This document shows, piece after piece, positions 1 to 15,200 of a DNA stretch of 64,000 bases. Source of the stretch: Strigops habroptila (Eukaryota; Chordata; Aves; Psittaciformes; Psittacidae); contig NC_044289.2 of the NCBI RefSeq assembly GCF_004027225.2, positions 12,486,354 through 12,550,353 on the forward strand, read 5' to 3'. Numbering within the stretch: position 1 is the stretch's first letter; the number at the start of each line of letters is the position of its first letter. A program made the position numbers and the translations under genes. The notes beneath the pieces are model-generated. The model was given only the letters and a program-made list of their open reading frames with translations, did no database searches and had not been told where the DNA came from.

Positions 1-113
1 TGACATAGCAATGCCCACCTCTTTGCAGGTCTGCAGAAGTAAAACTCAGGTTAACATGTTTTCAATGAGTAGTGAATCACAGTTAATTTTTGAAACAGGA
101 AAGTGTTACCCAC

Positions 114-297
114 CATCTAGCTCCTTCTCAATGAAATCCATCCTGTGTATGACTTCATCTTGCAGAGATTCCACGTGAGCTAAAAGATTCAGCTGCCACT
201 GCAGCTGTGAGTTCACAACTCCTTCTTTGTCTTTTTCCAGCAATTTCATTTCAGTTGCTTCCTCTGGAGAGACCTTCTTAGCGACAGACTCTCTCAC
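114..297 (-). CDS. PHF20: PHF20 exon 18 (residues 951-1011)
   Basis: This is the last coding exon inside the window. It encodes a helical region with [20 protein letters not shown] and IEKELD, the conserved C-terminal coiled-coil-like part of PHF20. The acceptor reads CCTGCTAG and the donor G|GTGGGT. It starts in phase 0 and ends one base into a codon; human PHF20 continues with V-L-E-S-W, so the next exon should start with TG. That exon is outside the window. Confidence 0.93.
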
Positions 298-3200
298 CTA
301 GCAGGAACACACACATTAATATTTGTTACTGTGAAACACAAGTGGGGAACCAGCCTGTCTGCGTCCTTACAGTTACTCAAGCTAATTGCTCAACTAATCT
401 TAGACTAATGGAGGACAGAGACACAGCGATCATACACAAATGTTAGAGCTGTTTGGGCAAATGGCTCTAAATACAGACATATTTTTACATCTATTTTGCT
501 AAGACCTATTCTTTGCAGTTCACAGGCATCCGATTTTCAAGAGAGAACATAAATCCACGTAGCTAGCTCCCTGCCCAAGTCCAGCTGGAAGATACTGCCC
601 TTCATCTGTGCATCCTTGGGAACACTAAAGCCATTTGTAACACAACAGTAACCAACTAAAGAGCACATGATTTTGCAGTCAGAAGGGATTTTTCCTGAAG
701 GAATGTAATCTCAATTCTAATACAGCTTTCATCAGAGCATATGGAAAAAACACATCACCACCCCTTATAAAACTTGACTACACTGTCAGCAGTGTTGATT
801 CTACCCCCTTACTTTGCCATCATTCTGCTGAAATACAACAGGATTTAGAAAAATGCTCCTAAAAGATTGAAGAACTGAAATATGTGTCTTTCTGGGAAAC
901 GTACTGCAATCTTCAATTGATTTGATAGAGAAGTTAAAAAGAACATAAATTACACCTTACACATGTATGAAATAAAAGCTAAACAACCTTTTAATCTAAA
1001 AAAGGGAGGCTGGTATTTCCCAGAGGCTTTCATTTTAATTTGTAACTTTAACTTATATTTAACAGTATAAAAAAAATTAAACACAAATAAACAAACTAAA
1101 TACTGCTAAGAAGTGTTGAGGTTTTCACTTTGCCAGGCAAATACATCTCCTGTGCAGGGAGGGTTATTTTAATACAAATACCTTAGAGTAATTGTGTTTG
1201 GATTCATTTTCCATCTTGCATATTTCTCGGTCCAGATTCCAGCCAAATCTCTCTGACAGGGCATCATCCCCGTTTTCCCTTATTCTGTTTACTCCATCAT
1301 CCATGGCTGAGCCTCTTGTTTCCACAACCAACCTCTGCTCTATGGCAGGGTAATAGGCCCGAGGCTTCTGGTAACAGTGTTCACTCGTAATGTACGATTC
1401 CTCCACAGAAGGAATGGTTGAGGGTTTCTCAACTGTCCCATTCCAAGTTCTATAACTTGCCGTCTCCTCTTTGCAACAGTTTTCCTCAATGTGAATGATG
1501 TGTTTTGTATGAATTTTCTCATCCACCGTGATGTGCTTCCATGGATGGCACCAAAGCTTCAGGTCAGGATGTTCTTTATTTCTGTTCAAACATAAAAAAA
1601 GTAAACTACCCGAATTTAAACGTCAAAGTGACGACACAAACCATCCTTTCCAAAGAGGAAAGAGAACCTACAGATCTGACTAAAGGACAACATAATGGAA
1701 AAGCAAAACCTTATGTTAAAATTACTACTCTTACTTTAAGCATTATTCCTGTTTAAGTGTTTCACGTACTGCCAGTGACCCTACTGCACCACCACAGGTT
1801 AAATGTAAGGGGAAAAGTCCTGAAGAACACTGGAAGCACTAAAAGCTTTGCTTTCCAAATAGCTGCTGCTGTGCAATTTATCAACTAACATATTATAAAT
1901 ATGGAATTCAATCCATTTAAAACTGCTGGATTTGAGTTAGAAAAAAATGTTTACAGTTGTCAGAACCCCAGGATTACTTTAAACAGGAAAAGATGAAGAA
2001 AACTCAATTTCTACAATCCTTGCAGAATATAGTTTCTTTCATATATATATTAATATTTGCATAGAAATGAATTGCTACAGGTGGCTGAAGGTGCAACTGC
2101 TCTTCCATTACCACAGAGCAACACATTATGCTGAACAAAGATTTGCTTTCTGTTGGAGAAGCTTTGATTTAGAATTACTGGAATAGAGAAGGCAAGTGTT
2201 ATAATAATGCTGCCATAGGTTATACTCTTATCATTCTTGTTACTTACATCTATGTAGGTGCTTTAGGAGAAGCTGCTGGTACTAGTTTTCTCCCTCTTCC
2301 CTTCATACTTTCCCAACCCTTCTATATACAAGTCGATTTACATCCCTTAACACAAATAGTTTTTAAGCACCCAAGTCCTTTTCCAAGATCATGTTTAGCA
2401 ATTCAAACTATTTTGTTATATATCCACAAATAAGCACAAAAATAAGTCTGAATTTCCAGTTATTTTTCTATTATTTGAAATCTAATTCACATTGAGAACA
2501 TGCCAACTGATACTTAAATACTGCTTACTGTAATATGCTCATCTTCAGCTGCAGTCCATGCAGTACTTCTATCACTCTCTGTACATCACCAAGAAGTTGG
2601 TGAGTGGCTACTATCTTCTTGGCATTCTGGTGGGAATAATTTTCTTCCAAAAATGCTAAGCCATGCATGTGACCATTACTTAACCATTCCTTCTCATACC
2701 AGTACTTCAAGCTGGACCTCTGACCTAAAGCAACAGTAATGAGTGTGTAAAAATGAAGCATTAACTATGGTATGTTAACATTAACGGTACTAATTCTGAT
2801 TATCTCCAAGTCTCGCAACAGCTTATTTGTTCTTACCAACAGTACCAATAAAGATCCTACAATAGCAGACAAAACCCTGAAGACATGAAAAACTTGTAAA
2901 GTGGGAAGTGAGATAACCTCAGCCAAAAATATCTGCCCAGCTGTAAAAGCATTCAGATCCCAAATTCCATCAGGACAACCCCAACAGGTAATTGCAGCTG
3001 ATGCACAGAAAAAGGTGTATTTTTAGCAGGATATCAGTGTCTAGTAACCATGGTTATAACTAAAGCTACAGTTTGAATAGAGCTCTCTGCAGACAGAAAA
3101 TGCAGCAAAAGGCAGAGTGAACATCCCTTCCCCAGTGGTCTTGTTTTTAAGCATCACACATGCATTAGCACAGCCATTTACAAGTAAATTTTAAAGGAAT

Positions 3201-6200
3201 CAATGATGAGGTTCTAAGGGAGAACTTGCCTAAATTGGGCTATTAATAATGCAAATTCTAGCTGAAGGGCTTGGATTATCAACAACAGCTGAAATTAAAT
3301 TATGTTAAATGTGATAAATGCATCAGTAAAAATAACTTAAAAAGCCAAACAAAATGGTATTAGCAAGAGACAGTGGAGCTTGAGATGCTTGCTAAACTGC
3401 AAACACACAGACATGTAAGCATAGCATGTCTTCCTTGCTATGAGAATACAAGCTACACAAATCAATGAGTTAAGCTACAGAAGAGTTGGTAGTTTTAAAC
3501 AGCCAAAAAAAGCAGAGATGACAATGCAAATATGTATATAAACTGAAAATGTCTTAAAATGTCTTGTGATTAGGCACAGACATCCCATTTTCTCATCATT
3601 AATGAACATGGACTCAAACCTGGACCTCATCTGTACCCACATTCAGCAAAGCTTTATAATTCATTGAGTAGGAAGTCAGAAAAGATCCCCACAAGTGTAA
3701 TTATACCTGTTGTGTTAGAGGGACTAAGACATTTTGAAATACATAGTTAAGAGTAGAGAATGTATTGCTTAATCAACTCTGACTGCATTACCCAGGATAA
3801 ATACAAGTAATGCAGTCAGACAGGTAAGAGCCACAGCTGCTGAGCCACGGAGCCTCTTGCTGACTGAAAGAACTCATAAGCCTGGTCTTGTTGGAGGAAA
3901 GCTGCATTCACATCCCATAAGATGTGCCCATGGGGAGTTTTTGCTTAAGTTTCCTGAGTGCTTCTAAATTCATTTTCCACAGCCAGACAGTACAATCGTT
4001 ATTACTGGCAAATATGTGACAGATGGTCACCACAGTTAAAACATTCACTTCTATTCCTGTCCAGCGGCAATTCCACAATATTGACTCATGCACATTCACA
4101 TAAATTAAACTTTCTGTATCTATAACTCAACTCTATTACCTAGAATGACAGGCACAGCTACGGGAGCAAGAAGAAAGGAAGTTTAATCTTTGCAATATGT
4201 ATATAAACTAATAAAGTTACTGCACATAAAAGAAAGCTCTGTAACCTTAGAGTTCTGTACCTGGAGGATCTTGGCAAATATAGCAGGTATATTTCTCAGG
4301 TACATTATCTTCCAGTAAACCCATACAGACTCCATGCTGCCAGCATAGGCACTCTTCACACTGTTTAAAGTCAAGAAGTGCACATCAACAGAAATGAAGC
4401 CTACAGGAGCTCAGTAAGATTACCTCAAGTAAGGGACACATCACCCACACATTTTAAGACAAAAAGGTGTATTAATACCAACCCCCTTCTCCAGCAACAA
4501 GCAAATACATTAAAGAATCAGACTACAATAAAATTCAAACCCTTCCCACACATTTTTCACATGGATTTCTGGAAAATGACAACAATTACAAAGTAGAAGC
4601 AGAGAGCCTGAAAAAATGTTCCCTTTGGAGATGAAACTCTTTCACACATAATCAGGACAACAAACAAGCAAGCAAGATTGCTTTAGCAAAACATATCAAG
4701 TATTCTGAATGAAAAGATTTCCCCGCTGAACAGTAAATTGCATTCCATTATAAAACTGAAGGGATATTTCTGTGACACCAGACTAGCCAATATTACCCTT
4801 TACTGATACTTGTACCTCTAACATCTTACCCATTTCAAAGGTAGGTCTAACATAAAACCGAAGTGGAGATGCAGTTGCACGAGCTTTAAAAACGTGTGAC
4901 ATCCTTCCAAGTGTGGGCAATCATATTGGCCAGGACTGAACATAATTTGGCTCTACTTTTTTAGCACCGTTATGCTATTAAAAATGCAATCGCTGTACTT
5001 AAAGCCATACTGGTTTTGAGCAGGAAAAACTATATCCACATGTTCTGTTTCAGTCACTTTCCCCCCTTTCACAAGCAGGCAGACCTTCAACTGTAGCCTA
5101 AAGGGCACTGAAACATGGGATGAAACTCCACAGAAGAATATTAAAGTCAATTTTGATTTGAAACTGTGGTGTCATTCAGAATTACTATTTTCATAAGCAG
5201 TTGAGACAACAGAGCATAACCTTTGCTTCTTGGAGCATAAGCCAAAAGCTTAATGCAGAAATCTTGTCAATATTGGCAAAGTTTTCAAAATGAGCTAAAC
5301 CAAACACAAACTGCAACTGCAGCAATCTCGGATGCTGCTCTTCACTGACCTATAAAGATGCCAACTTGCTCAACATCTCATCTGTGCTGAACACCACTTA
5401 TACCACTTTCAGTAATGCTGCTCTTATCTGTGGTCTTTCCTCAAGCTAGGAGGGACAGAAAGGCACCACTAGTTTTTGAATACATCACTGTATTAAATCA
5501 GTGGTCTAGGTGTGGAGGAAATAGAAGTGCTGGGAACAGACTGTATAAGGTCAGAGAGAAACAGGTTTCTGTAAGATGGGACTAACAACGTTTTGCCTTA
5601 CAAAATGGGTAAAGAGCCCTAAAGCAGCTAACTTGTTTTCAAAAAAGGCTGAAAGATCATCACCTTTCACAAAGGTGATCAGTAGGAGCCACAAAAAAAG
5701 GTGTTCTAAAACAAAGGAAACATTAAGAAAAATAGACTGCATGCTAAAAATAAGAAGGGAGCTCCTGGAACTAGTTGCACTCGCATCCTATAATCCTGCC
5801 ATATGGCACAGAGCTACACTGTGATTTTCCAGGCAAATATGCCCAGAACTCTAACGAAGCATCCCAACTGTTTTTATTTTACTCAACTGATATTTAAATA
5901 TCCACCCCATCAGGGCACAGGTCCTTCCTTTTATCTGCATGTCCCACTTCACAGCCTGGCTGGCCAGGCTACTGCTCTGGACACAGGCTACATAGGAGCT
6001 ACCCCCTGCCCAAGCAGTAGTAGAGAGAGTCAAAGCAAGCCAAATATAAAATTTGAAGAGGAAAAGCATTCAGAGTTATGCAGTAACAGCTAAATTGAAG
6101 TGCAAAAGAAATAACAAACCCAATGGGCATGTATTTAAACACCTTTTCATCTTCCAGAACAAAAATATCCCAAGTTCATTCACATCCATCACCTCCGAGG

Positions 6201-9200
6201 CTGCCGAATCCAGCCTCAGAATTCTCTACAAGCCCATACACTGAGCAAAATTACATATCTTCAGGAAGAGTCGACAAGTCTAAAAGCAAGTTCTTTAGTA
6301 TAGACGCTTCCAAATTCAAGTTTCCAAGTGTCAAATTAAAGTCTGAGTAGGAAATAGGGGAGAAATCTTTCCTTCTTATAAAGTTATGACAACTACACAG
6401 GATTCTCTATAAAGTCAAAGGGAAGTGTCAATCTTGGCACTACACCTCTGAAAAGCTGAAAATGGGTTCCCCTCACCATAATTCCATAGCATCTTTGCTT
6501 TGTATTAAAGCTCTATACTCAACCAGCTAACTCAGGCATTTCTACATCAACAACAGAAGACCAGACTGTTTAAAACATTTCCCCCCAAAACCACAGGCTG
6601 ACAGGAAGGTGCAGGGGGAGCACAGCATTTGGCACCTTAAGCAAACTATCTGCCCATCCTACACCCCTCCCCCCCCCAAATCTTGTTACCAGCTCCTTGT
6701 TCTCTACTTCCTATTGCTTCAATCCCCACAACGAATGCATGTACTTACCACGCTGTTGATCTGCATCTCTTTTCCAGAGAGAATAACCTGCTCTCCTAGA
6801 CAATTCTTTTATAACACAGCTAAAGTGTTTAAAACTTGCAATACACTCAAAAAAACCCCCAAACCCCAAACTAGTTCAACCCAGAAAACCCATCTCAGAA
6901 GCAGCCCACGAAACCTTACGTGAAAGCTATCCATAGACTATGTCCTCAGCTAGCTGACAGCTCTCTGCAATCTGCAATCATAAACTAGTGCTGAGCCTAC
7001 TTCTGCCAGAAAATTACACTACAGCTTGTATCTGTGTTTTACATTGATCCATCTCCTCAGGGGGCAGCCACCTCCTTTATTCCCAACTGTCAGGCTCCTT
7101 TTCCTCCTCTACACTCAGATGTTATTTAGTTTTGACCACTGCCCATCACTCACCCTTTCCTGCTAATGCACAAGGTATCTTTTGCCCTGCATTTGTGGAA
7201 AAATGCAAATCCACAAGTGACAAGCCAACTGTTAATGACTCGTAAAGAACTGACCCTCTTCCTCCACTTTCCTTCAATTAAATAAACCACATTGTATCAA
7301 AAAGCAAAGTTCTCTACTTATCATAGCAGCTGCTCAATCTGACAGGTTACCTTAGAAAAATTTAGGATTTCAGAGGACAAAACCAGTTTATTTCATGTAC
7401 GGACTGTACCTATGCATATTTTTCCACTGACACCTTCTACTGTATTCACCGAAATGGGAATTCACCCTCCACATCATACCTGAATCATAAAGTCATTTTC
7501 TTCTTTTACTTCACAAACACAGCGAACAATCTCAGAATCACTTTCTTCAACTTCTTCATCAGGATTCGTGGTGACATCAACATCCTGACTGCAGTCATCA
7601 TCGCTCCACAGCAAGCTATCCAGAGATGACTCACTCAGGGTGTCATCCTCTGTACAAAAAAAGAAGTTCGATAAAATCCCAAGTAATTACAAAAAGGTCA
7701 AGTAAGTCTCACGATTTCACCCTCAGCATGCAGACATACATTTCTAAAAGCACCAGTTCACCATCTAATTTAAGGAACATGGCAAAGTTACTACATTATA
7801 TGATGAATTTTAATACTGAAGTTACCACTATATATAATAAAAGTTTTATATTCTCACTAATAGTTCCTTCAAAATATTCCAACTTAACAGCTTCTGTCAC
7901 TAAAATTGTATTCTCGACACACAGTGCCTCAAACCAAAGACACAAAGTCTCTTAAGACAAGTAAGTGTAATAAAACCCCATTTATAAATTAAAACAGGAT
8001 TCATAGTAGTTCCTGCAATTTGTATAGAATTGTGACTTCATACTCTAAGTGTAGAGCTCCCAAAAAGAGATAAGGGGGTTCTGTGTTATGAACCGTTCGA
8101 TCTCACAAAGTAATGACTCCATTAGAGAAACACTCAGAGTCCAACACAGAATTTAATGCTCCTTCAGAAATGATTATGTTCATTTAGTCTCCTGTTGAGG
8201 ACACATTTACCAGTTCAGGGGCAGTGCAGGTATTCTTTAAGAATGCTCCCACAGTACTTAATGCTTTAAGTGGATTGAATAAAACTGCCAAGAAAATCTT
8301 GTACTGAACAGCACGCTAAATTGAGATGCTCACCTCAGTAATATTAATGCAATGTATTCCTTGGGGGTAAGATGGGAGGGTCAGAGGGAGAAGACCAGGA
8401 TTTTAATTATGTATAAAATACTCCAATGAGCTGGAGGAGAGTTGCAGGTAAAAATTTTAGTCGGTCTGAAGTAGACTGTGGTCTCTCACCTCTGTTGGGC
8501 AGAACTATTTTGATCAGTTAGGCCCTAGAACAGGACCGCAGAAATAGAACCAGTCTGTGGTACAAAGTCAGTCTTTTGGATAAACGTCTTTTCTCAAATT
8601 TAAGGGGCTGAGAACCCAATGTATTAGTTAATTTCCGGGTTTTAAAGCTTTATTCCACCTCTGAGATAGGACACTCTTTCCTGAAGTACTCTGGAAGCAA
8701 CAGGTTAAGCACACTGCACTTCCATTCTACACAAGTGATACTATTACTTACACCAGATCTTGTTTATCTGGGCACTGCTTTTATTGTCAGTACAAGTTCT
8801 GCAGATGCAAAAAGCAGTAAGAGAATTGCAAACAGGATGAAATAAAACCATTTCCAATACTTCTCACCTCTTTCAATGTCTATGAACTGATCAAAAGAAT
8901 TCTGAGCAACTGATGGCCAAGTTACTAAACTGCAATACACACTATGATCAATATACTCCGTAACCACAACTCATGAGACTTGCAGAACATGTTTTAAGAC
9001 ATTATCACCATCTGCGCTTCAGTAGTTTTTAATGTTTCCTCTGTTCCCTGTGTAATGGAATTAACTGAAGTTAAATTTTACATTTTGCCTAATTCCAAAC
9101 AATAAAACAATTGGGTAAAAAAAAATAAATAATCAAGTGTCACCCACAGCGTATCTCTACAATAAGGAATCAGTAAGGAACTTAAGGTCCTTGTACATAA

Positions 9201-12200
9201 TCAAGCTGTCATACATTTCCCATTTCCTTCAAATTTGTGAGCTTTAATAACAGAAAGAACAAAATATTTGTTTTCCTTTTTTATTGTATCAGCTTGTGAC
9301 GGTAAATAGTAAACACTGAAAACTATGAAAGCTGGAACACAGCAGCCACATTTTTATGAGCTCTGTTTATGAAGTACTATGAAGACAATAATAAAGAGCT
9401 TATCATCATGAAGCTCAGGAAGTCATTATAACTATATATCACAGTGTATCTATACAACTCCATGTAACCACATCCAGTGGTGTTTCAAACACAGCACACA
9501 CACTGCATAAAACTTGCATAACCTCTGTTTTTAGCTCTGAGTTATTACTTCATTGAAGCCTCTGGAAATATGAAGTCTGACCACTGTTATTATAGAGTAA
9601 ATAGGGTACTGCAAAAAGGTGCAAAATGAGTCTGAGTCTGAAACAAGGGCAACAGTCTTAAAGTTTCTGTGAAGGTAAAGACAAAGCAAAAAGCGGTAAC
9701 ATCAACCTCTGGCAAATGAACTGGGTTCAACTTCTTCAGGCAGGGGAAACACAGAGTCCTGCATAAGAACAGCCAAATGTACATCACAGGTACCAGCTTT
9801 TGTGGATATTAGTGCAGCTCCTACATTTACTGGTAATAACAGACAGAACCAGCAAACCAGAGAGGAGAGTCAGCTTACCATTTCTTTTTGATCTTCCTCG
9901 GTGCTGCCCAGACCCAGAGCAGTGCAGCACTGTGCTTGTATGGGCAGATGATTTATTTGAAGAAACAGATTTTGTGACAACTGATTTTTCAGGAGAAAGC
10001 TCCTGTGAAACATCCGTGTTCTCTTCGCTGCCAGAGTAGTCTGAAAAATGGTAACAAGTGGTATTATTAGAAATCTGGGGTCAAGAGAAGTTGACAGAAG
10101 AATAAAACAGCACCATGTATGGAGCAGGCATGTATAATTCACCAAGAGTTTCCACTACTGAAAGATTTGTGAGGTTTCTAGAGGCAAGAAAGTTATTGTC
10201 TGAACCAGGAAAATCGTACACAGCTCAGTCATCCTTCACTGCTGATGTTTGTGAGAGAGGCTGAAAAGGCTGGCTAAACCTAACCATTCTTCATGGTGAA
10301 CATGCCTACAATGCTTCTGCATTACAGGCACATCTACATAAGCACTGTTACCTGGACATCTCTCCCTCATATCCCACTATCATTCACATGGGCTACACAC
10401 ATGCCCTGATCTCACAGACTACAAAAGGAGCAGAAAGCATCTCTTATTTTCCTAGTGTATCTATGTAACAGGGTGCATGAGTGGAAAGGAGAAGCCCAAA
10501 TGAGGAAACACCTAGAACAGTTTCTCTGTGAAGCATCCATTCGTCACATTGTGGATGTCTATACATCAAGACTGCGTGCAGTTATAAGCAGTACTCTCCC
10601 ATCAGTTATCTGGAGGAAACCTTCAAAGTTCCTGGACTGAAGAACCACAAGGCAGCATCAAAAAAAGGGACGAGCAACATCTTAAAACCCAGGAGTAGAT
10701 GGACCAGCAATAGTGGGTACTATCTGTGCAAATTATTTGTGCATTTACAAATTATACTGTGCATATTATTGTTATATTTGAGGGCACCATGTAATCAGAA
10801 CCTCACTAAAATATTTGTTTCAGTACAATCCTGAGTCAGTCTGCCTGTGGTTCCTTCTCCTGCTCTACTCTCTCATGACAGCTTGCCCTATTTCTTCACT
10901 GCAGCAAACAAAAATGTAATCTATTTCTTCTTTTCCATCTCAGGAACTCCCCCATAAGGAGCTCTAGTTTAACAAATTATACATGCCAGCTTGAAATGTG
11001 CTGCATTAATGATCCTAGACATCCATCCATGGCAGAGAAAGCTTCCATGCTTGATCTCTAAGCATTTCACTAGAGAAATCTTCCAGAATCAATTGCCATC
11101 TCCAGAAGTGAAGAATCCAATCACCAGTAACACCTGGGCCTAGATATGAACCTCAAAGTATAAAGTGCCCTGAGGAAAGCATTCCCAAGCCTCTGTAGAT
11201 GAAACCAACAGTGAAGACATGTTCCTACTACAACCCTATTAACACAGGTGGAACAGCATCTTATGAGACATGACAGAGGGACTCAGCATGAGTACAGACT
11301 TTAGATGAGGCTTCTACAGGAGCCCCAAAACTAACTTATATAACTGAGAACATCTGGTACACAGGGTATTTGGTAGCAAATTAAGGTGATCTGCACCCTC
11401 TGTACTTATGTTCAACTTGCATACAGGTGCATTTGCTAATGAAAAGCCACGCTTAATGTTATTAATGCTTAGTATCTATTTTAGTGTTAGATTTATTCTG
11501 TGCCACTACGTGCACTACTGCAAGCTGTCATCCAGCACTAATGATGCAGCTCGACCAGCAAATAAATTATCTTGCAAATCACAATTTAATATTAACCACT
11601 TAATAATATCAGAACTAATAGACTACTAATAGATAATATTAGAACTAATAGCAGTCTTCTCTGCAATGCCCACTCTTAAGAGCATGAAACTAAATAACAG
11701 GCAAAACAAAATAATGAAGTCAGTTTTCCCTACAGAAGAAAAAAGAGCTTTACCAGGCTTCATTCTCTTTCTCTTTTTTTTCTTTTTCTTTGACTTGGAC
11801 CTTCCATAGTCTTTGGATTTTCTTTCTTTGTTCTTCTCATGTTCTTTGACAGCTGAAATTAGACAACATTCCAACTTAATTTCTGAGATACATACACACT
11901 TATTCTACTTAATTATTTTCTCAAAGACCTCCACGGTTTCTTTGGACAGTCAGAGCCAGTTCACTGCAAAAAAACAATAAGAAAACTCATCTGTAAGAAT
12001 TCCCAGCTCTCATAGTTGGAATGGGCTGGTTTCAGTCCTAATTTGACTGTCCCATAAGAAAATTACAATAGCATGTGTGAGAAATCAGTTGTACACTAAT
12101 GCCCATTTACTACTTATGTGTTTCAGAGACTATTAATAAAGAAATATGAGAGATTTGTTATAACTGCTTTCTAAATTATTATGGCTGAACATTTCAGTTG

Positions 12201-15200
12201 CACTGGGACTGAAGTCTGACAAGAACAATCCCCCAAACTCTAGTATGGTTCCTCAGTCAAGTATTTAGTTTTCATTGAAAATGGAGGAACAACTGGTTCA
12301 GCTGGCTTTAACTGCCATCCTCTCATCGTCTGTTCTTCATCCTACTTTTATGGGCATAAAAAACCCCCATAATTTTTAAACGATTGAGCAACATGTTTCA
12401 ATCAAGCCCATCCTCAAAGCATGCTTCCAGAGCACTCGCCATGAAGTATAACCCTGCCGTGAGGTGACGAGCACAAACCCTTGCTTTCTACATCCTAGTG
12501 TTGTTCACAACTCCTGTCTTTCAGATTTAAGTCTCTGCCGCAGAATTTGTAGATACTTACGTGGCTCCTTAAACTATCCCGACTCAGCAGAGACTATAGA
12601 TGCAATCATAAAATCTATTAGGGAAGGATGCTTTGCATCTCAAAAGAGCTGCGCTCGCAGAGTGCTTAGCTGACTAAGCCACTCACCATCCCATTTAGAG
12701 ACCTATTTCAATTTCTGATTATTGATACCAGAATAAGCACCTAACAACACTCTGTATTATAGGAAAGCTTCTCCTGCACAACACATTTAAGAAGCCTAGG
12801 TGGTACCTCATGAAGCAAACCAGCAAAACCAGTGTGTTATGTTAACCCCTTTCATACACACCAATATTTAACTCCCCAGGTCACCATCTCAGGCTAAGTA
12901 TTTCTAGTACAAACAGCACACTGAGAAACTGGCAATCTCAGTCACGTTCCACCAGCTGGGATGAGCATGCAGGAGACATGCAATGAGTGCCTCCTCGTGG
13001 GAGTCTTCAGCTCTGTATCTCCCCATCCTTAGTCCTTGAACATCCCCTGCTACTTTGCCACTTGCACTCCTCTTTGCTATGTCATTAGTGATGGCTGCTA
13101 AAGCTGTGCATTGCCAGCAGCCACATCAACTGCTGGCACTGCTGGCGACCTGCCCTACCAATTACATGTCTTTCAAAGGCAACATGACAGGCAGCACAAA
13201 AGAAAAGCTTCATCCCCCCTCTGCTACCATTTGGAGGGGAAAGAGGTTCATATTTAAGCCTCAGCACAGAACCTCCAACTTCTTTCTTTCCTTTGTCCTC
13301 ATCTCCTAGTCCTCCAGTGGTCAGGATCCTCTGGGTACCGTTTCCTGCTCCCTGCTCATAGGGATGCAAGTAAATTCTGCCATTTTATTCTCCCAGAAGG
13401 GCACAGAGAGAATAACTGAAGCCAACATAAGCATGAAAATTTTGCATCTTTTCATTTGGAAATGAAGATTTGCATGGTCAGAACATTTGATTTAAGATAT
13501 ATGAGAACAGAACATGCTATTTCAGTCACAATCAATGTATCTGTGATAAATATGACAAAAAATTGTCACTTTGTTCCACACTTTTTCCCCTTGAGCTTGC
13601 TAGTATGTCTTAAAAATCTGGAAAAATCCAAGTATTTGCAAATTTCTGTGTACATCTGTCTTCTTAACTGCACAACACAGCTAATGCAGGCTTCCTTAAA
13701 CAATAAATCTGCAAAGAATGAGTATTATAAAAGGGACCTTCCGAAAACCCTGCACTGAAGAAGCTTTCTGACTCAAGTTGCCTCTTGCAAGCATTCTGAA
13801 AGCCTAATGAATTCTCACTGGAAAAAGACCAGATAAGGAGGCTGGCCAGGTTAGGAGCATCCTCACAGTCTCGTGTGATCAAAGAGAAAGGTGAACTGCC
13901 TTATATAATCCTAAAAATTCATAACAAAACAATTGCATTTTTAAAAAGGGGGTTTTGGCAAAAACAGAGAGAGACCTAAATCCTCTTGACCTCCTTGAAT
14001 GGCAGAGTAATGAGGACCAGGATGAGTACTCAGTCACATCCTCCACCAGCACTGTGAAAGCGTGTTCTCATCTCTACACGTCATCCTCTCAAGAAACATC
14101 CCACTGCATCAGCCCAGTGAGGAAACACTAATGGATCTCATTCAGACCTTCCTACAAGGGAAGGCAGCAAAGGATGCCCAAGAATAAAGAGGTGGTAAGT
14201 ACTGACTGACTACTATGACCAACAGAACAATACAGCAACAGACAAGAGGTGATCCTCTCAAGACTATCTTCAGAACAACAACTGCCTGTTACAGATAGAA
14301 TAAGCCTAAGCACAGATATTTGTGTTTTCCTCATCACTGTGACTCAAATTCTCACCACATATCTAAAGGAAAGTAGTGATGTAGTAAATCTGGAAGTATG
14401 CTGGAAAGTTTTCTACGTATTATTTATAAATAGAAAATTAAATATACATTAATATATATAAATGAAAATAGGTTACTTGTATATATGTGCATGTGTATGT
14501 ATACCTACGCACACCCCACCACATTATGGCTGTTACCCACCTATACTATAGTAGATTCCAGTATAAACAGGTTTACACTAAACCACTGAACACAGTCCTG
14601 AAGCAAAGTTCTTCAGAGATGTTCAGCAGCAGTAAGTTTTGACTACCAGAATCAGTCAAATGCTATAAAAAAAGCCAAAACTACAGAAGAAAAAACTGCA
14701 TCACCCCCCCCTTTTTTTTAAAATTACTTTTTAAATTTAAATTAAATTTAAAATTTTTTTAAAATTTCAGTATCTCAGCAAATTCAGGATTACTTATGAT
14801 ATTTAATGTTTTGGACAACCAAGAGTTTAACAGAATTAAGACACGTGTCAAACAAGCAAAAAATAAGCAAGGAACTTTCATGCCCTTAAATACTTTAGCA
14901 CTTTTACATCTTAAAAATATTACACACTGACTGGGAAGAATAAATCTCAATGCATATAGCAAGAAAACTTAAGAGAATTCCCTACATGGATTCTTCATTT
15001 GAAACTACAGCAAAGAAAGTGACAAAACACTGCTTACACTTTACACTGTACATTCATTAAAAATTAAACTCTCTCGAAGAAAGTACACAGAATACTTTCT
15101 ATCAATATTATCAGATCCTTACAGTGTTTCAAACTTTTCCAAGACTTTCCCAAGTTTAACTTTCTCAGGTCAAACTAAAAGGCGTACCATTTCCAACTCT

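Noticed and set aside
11761..11795. Pyrimidine-rich tract as a simple repeat
   Set aside because: It is the coding sequence of the lysine-rich nuclear signal in PHF20 exon 12.
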